A DNA stretch of 64,000 bases from the NCBI GenBank assembly GCA_003868215.1, contig QWDQ01000021.1, positions 62,001-126,000 of the forward strand, in the 5' to 3' direction. The notes beneath the pieces are model-generated. The model worked only from the letters and a program-made list of their open reading frames with translations, did no database searches and had not been told where the DNA came from. This document shows positions 11,124-20,815 of this stretch, piece after piece. Positions within the stretch are counted from its first letter, which is position 1. The number at the start of each line of letters is the position of its first letter. Both the position numbers and the translations under genes were made by a program. Source of the stretch: Pseudophaeomoniella oleicola (lineage: Eukaryota > Ascomycota > Eurotiomycetes > Phaeomoniellales > Phaeomoniellaceae).

Positions 11124-13344
11124 ATGGTCCCAAAGAACGAGAAAAGCAGCTTGAAACGGGGAAGGGTACGTCTTGCATTATCTGAACGAAATGCAGCTGC
11201 TTATATACGTCTTCGCAGGCAAGTGTTGGGGAAGTCAACGACCAGAAGAAACCGAGAAGATCGCAGCGTATATCATCGCAAGTTCACAATGAACCAAATA
11301 CGCCAATTACAAAGCAGGGTCAGCTACCGTCTCCTATGACCCACGAGGATTCAGCTGCATCGGTCGATGCATACAAAGAAGGGACAATCACGCCTCCAGA
11401 GGGTCGACCCAGCCAGATACGGCAGCATACCCCTCAGTCATCTCCGCCTTTGGCAGGTCTGTCATCACCACCTGATGAGACTCAGGCATTTTCGCAGTTT
11501 GTGTACCCCCCGAGAGACTTGGAGCCGGACGAAGATGACGAGGCGGAAGGCGTTTGGGGTTATATGTTTCCACTAGACCACCGCTTTGGCGACAAGCTGG
11601 TTTTGCGCAAAAGAAATGTCTGTCCCGCCCCGATCAGACCTTTGGAAATAGCAAATCCTAGTGGGAAAGGCCCAGGGAAGAGCAACATCGACCCGAAGAA
11701 AGCTGAAGAACAATACGAGCAGTCCAAGGCCGACCGTGGATTCCCGTCTGGTGGCTATCTTATTGGACGACATCCAGAGTGCGACATCATTCTAGATATT
11801 CCTACCATATCCAACCGTCACTTTTTGATATTCAATGAACATAGGAATGGCGAATCGTTGGCTATACTAGAAGACTTGTCCAGCAACGGTACCTTCGTCA
11901 ATGAAGCCATCGTCGGGCGTAACAAAAGGCGAGAATTGCAAGATGGCGATGAGATCGCAGTGCTAAATGAGGCGCGTTTTGTTTTCCGGTACCCCCGGTC
12001 CAAGAATGACGCCAGTGCGTTCCGTCAGCAATACCGACTGCTGCAGCAACTTGGCAAAGGGCATTTTGCGACAGTTTATCTTTGTATTGAGAAGGCTACC
12101 GGGTTCAAGTTCGCCGTTAAGAAATTCGAGAAACGACAAGGAGATTCGCAAAAGTCCCAAACGGAAGGTCTACAACAAGAAATAGCTGTGCTCATGAGTG
12201 TCAGTCATCCTAACGTCTTGTGTCTAAAGGATACTTTCGACGAAGCCGACGGCGTTTATCTTGTTCTCGAACTCGCTTCCGAAGGCGAACTCTTCCATTG
12301 GATAGTTATGAAGCAGAAGTTGACGGAAGACGAAACTCGTAAAGTGTTCATCCAGTTATTCCAGGGTATCAAATATTTGGTAGGTGCAAATCCGTGTCCA
12401 TCGGATTGACTCTGACAATCTCATAGCACGAACGCAACATTGTTCATCGGGACATCAAACCCGAAAACATTCTTTTAACGGATAAGAATTTGTCTGTCAA
12501 ACTTGCCGATTTTGGATTGGCGAAAATCATTGGTGAGGAGTCGTTCACAACGACGTTATGTGGTACGCCGAGTTATGTGGCTCCCGAAATACTCGAAAAT
12601 AGTCGACACAGGAAGTATACGAGAGCCGTGGATGTTTGGTCTTTGGGTGTTGTTCTGTATATCTGTTTGTGTGGGTTTCCACCATTCAGCGATGAGCTCT
12701 ATACACCTGAGAACCCCTATACACTGGCGGAACAGATCAGAATGGGTAGATTTGATTATCCGTCGCCTTATTGGGACTCAGTCGGAGATCCAGCGCTTGA
12801 TTTGATAGACAAGATGCTCACAGTTGATGTTGACAAAAGAATCACCGTTGATGAGTGCCTCGAACATCCTTGGATCAGGGGAAGCAACTATATCAATCCT
12901 GCTGACAGTACGGATGGCATCACCGGGAAACTTGGTCAACTCGATTTTTCTAGACGGAAGTTACATCGGGAGAGGACACTTCTGAGCAGCATCAATGATG
13001 TCAGAATCACACAGGTAGTGGATGTGCGACCTCAAGACAAGGTTGGCCAACCACAACCACCCTCAAGCCCTCAGCACTTCACACCTGTAGCTTCTGGACA
13101 GGAGGCAACGCACGTCAAAATCTTTGAGAAGAACCCCAGCGGAAAAGCCAAGCCACGGGTGCACAACCACCCTGGAAAGAGTACCCCCAAGTCGACACCA
13201 CGCAAAGAGGAACAGCCGGCTGACCAGCGCGATCCTGCTGAGTTCATAAATGCTGGTGGCAAAGGGGACCCTGTCCTTTTCGGTGATGATTCTAATAGCC
13301 GATATGATCCCAAGGAGGTACCGGGGTCGAAAAGGGTTAAGTGA
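11124..13344 (+). CDS. FHA-domain checkpoint kinase, CHK2/Rad53/Cds1 type
   Basis: Three exons: 11124-11165, 11219-12379 and 12427-13344, giving 706 residues. The first intron (11166-11218, GTACGT...TTCGCAG) joins SLKRGR to ASVGEVNDQKKPRRSQRISSQ in frame. A start at 11336 would lose this SQ-containing head. The second intron (12380-12426) falls just before the catalytic loop. The FHA domain (about 194-271) shows GRHPECD, SNRH and LSSNGTFVN, the phosphothreonine-binding core. The kinase domain (about 286-563) has GKGHFATVYL, AVKKF, HRDIKPEN (about 408-415), DFG (about 429-431) and SYVAPEIL. The basic, proline-rich tail looks disordered. Single FHA plus kinase is the architecture of S. pombe Cds1 and Aspergillus ChkB, which act downstream of ATM/ATR-type kinases in replication and DNA-damage checkpoints in the nucleus. 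SQ sites in the head (RSQ, SSQ) fit that input, by inference. Confidence 0.93.
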
Positions 13345-13863
13345 AGGCGTTGAAGACATGTACGGATGGCGGTTACTGGTCTTGTACATTATTCGAGTAA
13401 CAAGGGAAAAGCAGGCGTGGCGTAAAAAAGCTGGCGTTTGTCTTCAGTGATCATTATTCAACTTACCTACCTTATGTAGGTCCAAAGGCTCTTGCACAAT
13501 GTACACCTATTTTCCCGTGATGAATGTCGTCGTGGTTTCTGACCTGTTCTGTGCTGTTGTTAAGATGGTTACATGCTGATATCAACAGTGTGATGTAAGG
13601 TAGTAGTACGGTCGTTACGTCTACATACGATACCTTGTCTACAGGTATCTTACACCTTTCCTTTCTAGGAAGCAAGCTGCCGACTGACTAAGTTACTACG
13701 TAATTACCTAAAGGTACCGGACGATCAGGGGTCTGTGCGGCAATATCCGTGATCCTTCTGCAAGCGAACTTTGAGCTTGCATTCCCGAGCTTAATGGCCC
13801 AGAGTAATTAGTTGCTGAAGAGACAGAACACATCATACCTTCATCACTTCTTTTTAAGGGTAG
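13345..13863. other. intergenic between kinase and aminopeptidase genes
   Basis: Half a kilobase with no coding frame. It holds the kinase 3' end and the M1 aminopeptidase promoter, with several CTACGTA/TACCTAAAGGTACC words around 13690-13720. Confidence 0.5.
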
Positions 13864-16838
13864 ATGAAGACCTCTGCAAGCCTCCGAAGGCTTCAATCTC
13901 CTACGATTTCTTCGTTGTTGAAACACAGTCGACCCTTTAGCGGGCCTACTTCAACGTTCACAAAGCGGCTACTCAGTACGCAAGTGCTTCGCACACCTGG
14001 GAGACATCCTAAAAGCTCCCAGCTCCCCTCAACCTTCGGGTCACTTACTTCACCTGCTGGTCAGCGTCGGGCTTGTTCTTTTCAAAGGATGTGTCGAGCA
14101 CGGGAAACGGACAGCGGAGGCAGCATCAACGTGTCTCAGAGCCGCGTGGTGCTTCCAGCCAACGTTATACCTAGGCACTATGATCTCACATTGGAGCCCA
14201 ATTTCGAGACCTTCACTTTCGAAGGGTCAGTCACCGTTGACTTGGATGTCGCAGAAGACACAACCTCCATTGCTCTGAACACGAAAGACCTTCAGATTCA
14301 CAGTTCCACCGTTCTCTCTGATGGCGCTACAATCTCCTCGAACCCATCCGTCACGTACGATAAGGATACACAGACAACGACCGTCAAGTTCGACAAGGTC
14401 ATTCCGAAGGGAAAGAAAGCACAGCTGAAGCAGATATTCTCAGGGACTTTGAATGATGATATGGCCGGATTCTATAGGTCTTCGTTCAAGGGACCGAATG
14501 GAGAAAAGAAGTACATTGCTACCACACAAATGGAGGCGACCGATGCGCGAAGAGCATTTCCATGCTTCGACGAACCCTCGCTCAAGGCAGAATTCACAAT
14601 CACGCTGATTGCAGACAAGGAACTGACATGTCTCAGCAACATGGATGTTGCTTCCGAAAAGGAGGTTGACTCGAAGCTATCTGGGGGCAAGAAGAAGGCC
14701 GTTACCTTCAAGAGATCTCCCAAGATGTCTACTTACCTCGTCGCATTTATCGTGGGACAACTTAAATCTATAACAACTAATAAATTCAAGGTCCCAATCA
14801 CGGTCTGGTCTACTCCAGACCAGGACATCGAACATGGTCGCTTTTCTCTTGACCTGGCAGCTAGGACTCTGGAATTCTATGAGAAAGCCTTTGATGCCGA
14901 ATATCCGCTTCCAAAAATGGATATGGTGGCTATACCTGACTTTAGTGCCGGTGCAATGGAGAACTGGGGTCTTATTACTTACAGAGTGGTCGACCTTCTC
15001 ATCGATGAGTCGAGCACTGCTAGCACAAAACAGCGGGTCGCAGAGGTTGTCCAACATGAACTGGCTCATCAGTGGTTCGGCAACCTTGTAACAATGTCTT
15101 GGTGGGAGGGTCTTTGGCTCAATGAAGGCTTTGCAACCTGGATGTCCTGGTACTCATGTAACGAATTTTTCCCGGATTGGAAAGTGTGGGAGACATACAT
15201 CACGGACAACCTGCAGGGAGCATTGTCCCTGGATTCTCTCCGAAGCAGTCATCCAATTGAGGTACCTGTGAAGCGCGCGGACGAGATTGACCAAATTTTT
15301 GATTCGATATCGTACGCAAAGGGATCATCGGTCTTACGTATGATCTCCAAGTATATGGGAGAAGATGTTTTCATACAAGGCGTCCGACACTACGTCAAGA
15401 AACATGCCTTTGGTAACACCGAGACCACTGATCTTTGGGATGCACTGAGCGCTGCAAGTGGCAAGCCGGTTTCCGATGTTATGGGTGTTTGGACAACGAA
15501 AGTTGGATTTCCCGTCTTGACAGTCAAAGAAGATCCTTCTGCCAGCAAGATTACCGTGACGCAGAATCGTTTCCTACGAACCGGTGACGTTAAGCCGGAA
15601 GAGGATCAGACGATCTACCCAGTAAACATTGGCCTAAGAACCGTGGAAGGTGTCCAGAAGGGCTTACTACTCACTGAACGCTCCGGCGAGTATCAGTTAC
15701 CGTCGCTGGACTTTTACAAGCTTAATGCAGACCATGATGGGCTGTACAGAACATCGTACTCCCCAGAACGACTGACGAAGCTAGGCGAAGCCGCGAAGGC
15801 TGGCCGCCTTACTGTGGAAGATCGCGCGGGCATGATTGCAGATGCTGGAGCACTTGCGGCTTCCGGATACCAGCAAACATCCGGCATTCTCTCTCTCATT
15901 AAATCATTTGACTCGGAAGAGCAGTATGTCGTCTGGGGCGAAATTTTGACAAGGATTGCAACTGTTCGCGGTGCATGGATCTTTGAATCCAAAGAAACGA
16001 AAGATGCTCTAAAGAAGTTCGTCCGTGACCTCACGTCTGCGAAGGCTCACGAACTAGGCTGGGATTTCACCAAGGACGAAGGCAACATTAAGGAACAGTT
16101 CAAGTCCATGATGTTCGGGTCTGCCGGTATGGCCGGAAATGAGGAGATCGTCGATGCTGCACAGAAAATGTTCGAAGGCTTTGTCAACGGGGACGATAAA
16201 GCAATCCATCCCAACATCAAGAGCGCGGTGTTTTCCATCGTACTAGCGAACGGTGGAGGTGAAAAGGCCTTTGATGCCATTTGGAAGGCATATTTGACGG
16301 CTCCAACAGCAGGTCAACAAGACCAAGCTTTGCGTACCATTGGTGGGTCGGATGATCCAGAGCTGGTCAAGCGAGTTCTCGACTGCGCTCTTGGTCCGGA
16401 TGTTAAAACGCAGGATCTCTATAAGCCAATTGCCAGTATAAGATCAAACAGCGTTGGTATCGAGTTGAGGTGGCAATGGTTGAAAGACAACTGGACCGAA
16501 ATTCACAAGAGGCTCTCCACAGCCGGTACGCTTCTCGGCAGTGTCGTGCAAATTTGCGCTGCCAGCTTGTGCACCGAAAAGCAAGCCCAAGACGTTGAGG
16601 CATTCTTCAAGGACAAAGACAACAAGGTAAGCATTCCCCCGGGCCATTTCCCAGCCTTTTCTTTACCACAGACCCCCTCATATATCAAATTCTAACCACA
16701 AACTTCTCTCTCTCCACACAGGGCTACGACATGTCCATCGCACAAAGTCTCGACGCCATCAGATCAAAAGCCCAATGGGTCAAGCGCGACTCTACCGACG
16801 TAGAACAATGGTTAAAAGCGAACGGATACCTTCAATAG
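13864..16838 (+). CDS. M1-family zinc aminopeptidase (Ape2/Aap1 type)
   Basis: Two exons, 13864-16626 and 16722-16838 (intron 16627-16721, phase 0), giving 959 residues. Zinc site HELAHQW at H398, E399, H402 and E421 in NEGFAT; exopeptidase motif GAMENWG is about 40 residues upstream. The second exon supplies the conserved end (GYDMSIAQSLDAIRSKAQWV...); without it the helical C-terminal domain would be cut short. M1 enzymes release N-terminal residues from peptides using one zinc. An 80-residue head, rich in Arg and Ser with few acidic residues, precedes the conserved start (VVLPANVIPRHYDLTLEP). It looks like a mitochondrial presequence, as yeast Ape2 also has. An internal Met near residue 78 could give a cytosolic form. 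Localisation is inference. Confidence 0.95.
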
Positions 16839-17582
16839 ATCAGACTAGCATCATGTACTGGAGGTAGGTTGGTTGGTAGGACAAGCGTTGTTGCACCCGA
16901 AACCATATCAGAGTCCTAAAACACAAAATAGTAGACAGAAAACAACAAAATGCAACAAAGTCATCTTTTCAGGAGTAGGTAGAGCATGTTCTTTTTTTTT
17001 CTCTTCTGGTGCCCTGGGAAGGAAAAGATAAGATACAACCAACGACCGGACCGACCGTCCCGTTTATCTAGCTATCTATCTACATAAAGCAAGACAAGAG
17101 AGGGAAGAAAGTGTTTGTTTTCCCTCCTTCGCTTCAAGCAAAATCGGGAGGCGTCCCAGTATAGCCCACGTAGGTATGTATCTTGAATATGTACATGTAT
17201 ATAGGTGAGTAATTGAGGTGAAGGGAAAGAAAATACCCGCTCTCTCCCACTCCTCACCATCCTCCTTACAGGAACCAGGAATATTCGACCACCAATATTC
17301 TAGCTCTTTCATGCCGTGCATCAATCGAATTCCGGAAGAGAGAGAGAAAAGGGCATGAAAGCAGATATCGTGATTCACATGTGTTCCCGTGTTCAATATG
17401 CTTATCAAATTCCGCCTCGTTTGATCAGAGAAATGATGATGTTCAGCCTGCTTTGCGTCTCATTGCCTAAGCGATAAAAAAATCTCTCGTTCAGGCTGTT
17501 CCTTGCTTCTCCCATATTCACTCGAGAGATGAGCGGACTTGTAAAGTCCCGGGAAGTCATGAAGCAGTCAGGAGCTGAGCGC
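16839..17582. other. intergenic, convergent 3' flanks
   Basis: No gene recognised. The short open frames on the minus strand have no family resemblance. A poly(T) run lies near 16993 and GTAGGTAGGTTGG words near 16860. Confidence 0.5.
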
Positions 17583-18077
17583 TCATTGTATTCGTTGGGG
17601 TGACATGGTAGAGAGGCGGCTTCTTTTTGTGGAGAGCGGCGCTTTGAGAGGCTTTGTTAACTGCTGCCATGCCGTTTGGATGAAGCCGATATCTTGAGAT
17701 ATCGAAGATGCTAGAGCTCGCAAGGAGAGTGGGATCCCTAGAGATGCATGGTCCTTATCCCGCGGTGCCCGCGCAATATATCCCGTATCATGTGGTCGGC
17801 GAATGGTCATTGCTTCTGTATCCGAGGGTGATGAGGTCGTATAGGCCAAAGCCAACAAGGGAAAAGTAGCGGCAGGCATGTTACTCAGAAAGGACTCGTC
17901 CAATAGTTCTGTTGTTGCTCGTAATAAATAGGCTGTTCGCTGGGTCGTAAGTGGGAAGGTTGATACAAGCTCGTCCATTGAATGCGCCGCCATATTATGC
18001 TGGTATTCGCTCCCTGCTTTGCCGACGAATCCAAACATGGGTGTCTCTGAGGCACAGATGGTTGTGCCAGATTCCAT
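17583..18077 (-). CDS. hypothetical protein downstream of VPS37, same frame
   Basis: Open frame of 164 residues starting with ATG at 18077. I do not recognise the family. The text looks protein-like, mixed helical (TTQRTAYLLRATTELLDESF, then ALASSISQDIGFIQTAWQQL) with a basic tail (STKRSRLSTMSPQRIQ), and has no signal peptide or clear membrane segment. The position is odd. It is in the same reading frame as the VPS37-like gene, whose TGA lies 15 bases upstream, and its ATG directly follows an in-frame TAA. A separate promoter would have to lie inside the VPS37 coding sequence; otherwise it is translated from a dicistronic message, or it is a chance frame in the VPS37 3' UTR. Coding status is uncertain. 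Confidence 0.4.
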   Translation of the reverse strand: MESGTTICASETPMFGFVGKAGSEYQHNMAAHSMDELVSTFPLTTQRTAYLLRATTELLDESFLSNMPAATFPLLALAYTTSSPSDTEAMTIRRPHDTGYIARAPRDKDHASLGIPLSLRALASSISQDIGFIQTAWQQLTKPLKAPLSTKRSRLSTMSPQRIQ

Positions 18078-18092
18078 TTAACTTCCCGATAG

Positions 18093-18989
18093 TCATCTCC
18101 ATCCACCAACCCGCCCTTCATCCCACCGTTCTCGCATCTCTTTCCTCATCTCTAGAGTTTGTACCCCATCCCGTATCCGCTTCACCCAGTCACCAACCTC
18201 CCTATCACTCGCCTTGCTTCCAGTTGCTCCGCCATGGCTGACGGTCCCGTAGAAATCCTCACTCCCTGGACCAGCACTATGAAAACCTCCATCAAGAAAG
18301 GACTCTTCTATAGCCCTTACAACAGCCTCTTGCTCGGCGATACTAGCAACAAGTCGTTGATATAGAGCTTTGGGACTCCAGGGCTCCAATGCTTTGTCCA
18401 TTTCACCTTGCTTCTTTCTCCATTGCGTGGAAAGGTTGGTGTGCTGCAGTAACAGTGCCTGTGTTTGTTCTCGAAGTTGAGTGAGATGAGTAGCGGTCTC
18501 TTGGACGCGCTCTGCTGATGCAATGTTCGAAGATATTTGGGTGGAGAGCGGAGCTTGAGATGAAGCGTACGATGGATGTGAAGAAGCGAGCGCTGATAGA
18601 AGAGATGGGTTGGATAGTACAGGAGCCAGATCCGTACTAACTTTGTCTTGGAGGTTGCCGGGAACCCAATTGTCGGAGGTAGAAGGAGGGGGGACTGTAG
18701 GCTGTGATCGCAGCGTAGTGTCTGGGTGCTGAAATGGTAGGGGTCGTGCTGGTGGCTGAGGTGTCAACGTTATGGGAGAACTCTGAGCAGAATAGCTCTG
18801 GCCTTGGGAAGGTAAAGGTGGTAGTGGAGGGCCAGTCTGTGCGGGTGTTCCGTGACGAGACAGTTCGTGTGAAGACGGTTTGGGCGGTGGAGGAGGCGGT
18901 GGTTCTGGCTTATGTATATCTGGCACTGGGGTAGAGTTATATGCCACCGAGCTCGGCCTTGATGCGTAAAAGTCTTCGGCTTGAGACAT
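18093..18989 (-). CDS. VPS37/Mod(r)-like ESCRT-I subunit
   Basis: Single exon, 298 residues, with ATG at 18989. The first 130 residues are disordered and Pro/Ser-rich, including a run of seven prolines near residue 30. The second half (about 155-298) is a coiled-coil-forming Mod(r)-type domain: SAERVQETATHLTQLREQTQ, LLLQHTNLSTQWRKKQGEMD, ALYQRLVASIAEQEAVVRAI and a basic end KEMRERWDEGRVGGWR. This is the layout of fungal Vps37, which with Vps23 and Vps28 forms ESCRT-I on endosomes for sorting ubiquitinated cargo. It is divergent from SF3A2 with only 262 bp between start codons, so the two probably share a promoter region. The stop is TGA followed by CTA. Confidence 0.8.
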   Translation of the reverse strand: MSQAEDFYASRPSSVAYNSTPVPDIHKPEPPPPPPPKPSSHELSRHGTPAQTGPPLPPLPSQGQSYSAQSSPITLTPQPPARPLPFQHPDTTLRSQPTVPPPSTSDNWVPGNLQDKVSTDLAPVLSNPSLLSALASSHPSYASSQAPLSTQISSNIASAERVQETATHLTQLREQTQALLLQHTNLSTQWRKKQGEMDKALEPWSPKALYQRLVASIAEQEAVVRAIEESFLDGGFHSAGPGSEDFYGTVSHGGATGSKASDREVGDWVKRIRDGVQTLEMRKEMRERWDEGRVGGWR

Positions 18990-19251
18990 AGTGTCGACTG
19001 CCGCCTTGTATAGTGAAGCCGTGAAAACCCAAGGGTTCTCCTCTTGACCAAGGCGAATTCATACTGTACCGGATTCCCACTTGGTCTCCCCCGGGCAGCT
19101 TCAACCCCAGAATCGGAGTCTCCAACTTCTCCGAAACTCGGTTTCTGAAGCAGTCTCTTTTTCAGTGACAAGCACCGTCAATTAAGTATCAATATCTCAA
19201 CGAATATCTATCCTCGGGACAGCGTCATTATTTTGCAAAGTGCTGAGAACC
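18990..19251. promoter_or_regulatory. short divergent promoter, VPS37-like / SF3A2
   Basis: Only 262 bp separate the two start codons of oppositely oriented housekeeping genes, so both promoters and leaders must fit here. No TATA box is obvious. Confidence 0.6.
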
Positions 19252-19977
19252 ATGGACTATCAAAATCGTGCTGGTTCGAAGTTTGGAGGTGGTGGTGTAG
19301 CATCGCAATCCGCTACCAATGCCGACCGAAGAGAACGACTTCGCAAGCTCGCCCTCGAGACTATCGACTTAGACAAAGATCCCTATTTCTTCAAAAACCA
19401 TGTCGGAAGTTTTGAATGTCGATTATGCTTGACCGTGCATCAAAATGATGGGTCCTACCTTGCGCATACTCAAGGGCGCAAACATCAAACGAACCTGGCC
19501 AGACGTGCTGCAAAGGAACAGAAGGAAGCACAGAAAGATGGCGTCATGGGCGTCCCTGGCGCGTATGGTGTCGGCGGTGTACAAGTCAAGAGGAATATTG
19601 TAAAAATTGGACGTCCAGGTTACAAGATCACCAAGATACGAGATCCAGTCTCACGACAAGTTGGATTACTGTTTCAATTACAGTACCCAGAAATGACTCC
19701 CAATGTCATACCGAAAGTCAGGTTCATGTCGGCATTCGAGCAGAAAGTCGATGATCCGCCAGACAAGAATTTCCAATATCTATTGGTAGCGGCAGAACCC
19801 TACGAGACCTGTGCCTTCAAGTTGCAGGCGAGGGAGATAGACAGACGGGAAGGGAAATACTGGACTTGGTGGGACAATGATAGCAAGGAATATTGGATTC
19901 AGATATTGTTCAAGACGGAACGGGATGAGCGATTCTCTGGTGTACCTGGACTTGCACCAAGCGCACCACGGAGATAG
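19252..19977 (+). CDS. splicing factor 3a subunit 2 (SF3A2/Prp11)
   Basis: Single exon, 241 residues. I chose the ATG at 19252 (MDYQNRAGSKFGGGGVASQ), which matches the family's conserved start; an in-frame ATG 12 bases upstream is less likely. Conserved text includes DRRERLRKLALETIDLDKDP and a matrin/U1-type C2H2 zinc finger (FECRLCLTVHQNDGSYLAHT...RKHQTNLARRAA, about 57-90). The rest is the KIGRPGYKITKIRDP and SAFEQKVDDPPDKNFQYLLV region that contacts other SF3a subunits. SF3a is part of the 17S U2 snRNP that recognises the branch point. The protein lacks the long proline-rich heptad tail of metazoan SF3A2, as is normal in fungi. Confidence 0.96.
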   Translation: MDYQNRAGSKFGGGGVASQSATNADRRERLRKLALETIDLDKDPYFFKNHVGSFECRLCLTVHQNDGSYLAHTQGRKHQTNLARRAAKEQKEAQKDGVMGVPGAYGVGGVQVKRNIVKIGRPGYKITKIRDPVSRQVGLLFQLQYPEMTPNVIPKVRFMSAFEQKVDDPPDKNFQYLLVAAEPYETCAFKLQAREIDRREGKYWTWWDNDSKEYWIQILFKTERDERFSGVPGLAPSAPRR

Positions 19978-20266
19978 TTCTGCTGTTATGAGTTTCGACA
20001 TTACACTTGGCATTGAAGGATTTCGAAGATACCACGATGGCGTAGAGGCGTTGGCACATTATTTCCAATCAGGCGGACTCTTACGTGAATAGTGAGATTA
20101 GCTGCATTTGACCGCAGAGTTGAACTCGAAAAGTAGAATATGGAAAGCATGTTCTTTACTCATTTTGACCCGTCGTATCCTTCATGACACCAAATTCCGT
20201 ACGCCATCGCTGTGCTTCAGACATGACATTGGCATGTTCTCATTCTCGAGCCTTCGGACATCCAGA

Positions 20267-20815
20267 TTACGCCCTCGAAGATTGAGCTGTAGTCCCACTG
20301 CTTAGGGGCTCATCTAACAGCGGGTCGCCGAACTCTGCAAGGCTGAAGTCTTGGTCTATCACGTTCTCCAGAGCTCGGTGAAATTCATCTTGTGATTTCT
20401 TGTTGTTCCAGCCACTTCCAGGCACATAGTTGCTGGCAGTATTTCCATTCGCAACATCTCTTGCATCTTTTAGTCCACTTTGTGAAAATGCATCCCCCTC
20501 ATGACCCTCCAAGTCTTCATCGAGCATATCTACTGACTCATCGCCTAAATGTTGAGCAATCTGATGTGGTGCTTGTGTATCACCGGAGCGTGGGGGTGAT
20601 AGTTCGCCGGGTGCTTGTGCGTTAAGGTGGTCGTTAAGCGGTGTCGAAGGATAATTGTGAGTATCTGATGTGTCGACTTCGGGGTTTGTTGCCGAGGGCG
20701 AAGCAGAAGACAAGCTCTCTCGATCTGAATGTACAAAAGTGCATCCATTAGCCTTGTCTTGGAAATGTTGCGACGACGAGACACATGAGGCAAGGACGGA
20801 TGACATACCTGACAT
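20267..20815 (-). CDS. hypothetical acidic protein with 7-nt first coding exon
   Basis: Proposed model: exon 1 20815-20809 (ATGTCAG only), intron 20725-20808 (GTATGT...GGCTAATGG...ACATTCAG), exon 2 20724-20267, giving 154 residues (MSDRESLSSASPSATNPEVD...). I do not recognise a named family. The N-terminal 100 residues are Ser/Asp/Pro-rich and disordered. A compact C-terminal block, NYVPGSGWNNKKSQDEFHRA followed by LENVIDQDFSLAEFGDPLLD (about 107-146), looks like a conserved motif with aromatic and acidic anchors. No signal peptide or membrane segment. It converges on SF3A2. The reasons for the model are consensus donor, branch and acceptor, and frame closure. A start inside the intron is the alternative. 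Confidence 0.6.
   Translation of the reverse strand: MSGMSSVLASCVSSSQHFQDKANGCTFVHSDRESLSSASPSATNPEVDTSDTHNYPSTPLNDHLNAQAPGELSPPRSGDTQAPHQIAQHLGDESVDMLDEDLEGHEGDAFSQSGLKDARDVANGNTASNYVPGSGWNNKKSQDEFHRALENVIDQDFSLAEFGDPLLDEPLSSGTTAQSSRA

Noticed and set aside
18078-18095. TGA CTA context at the VPS37 stop, a known read-through-prone motif
   Set aside because: Read-through would add only four residues (LSGS) before TAA, and no targeting signal results.
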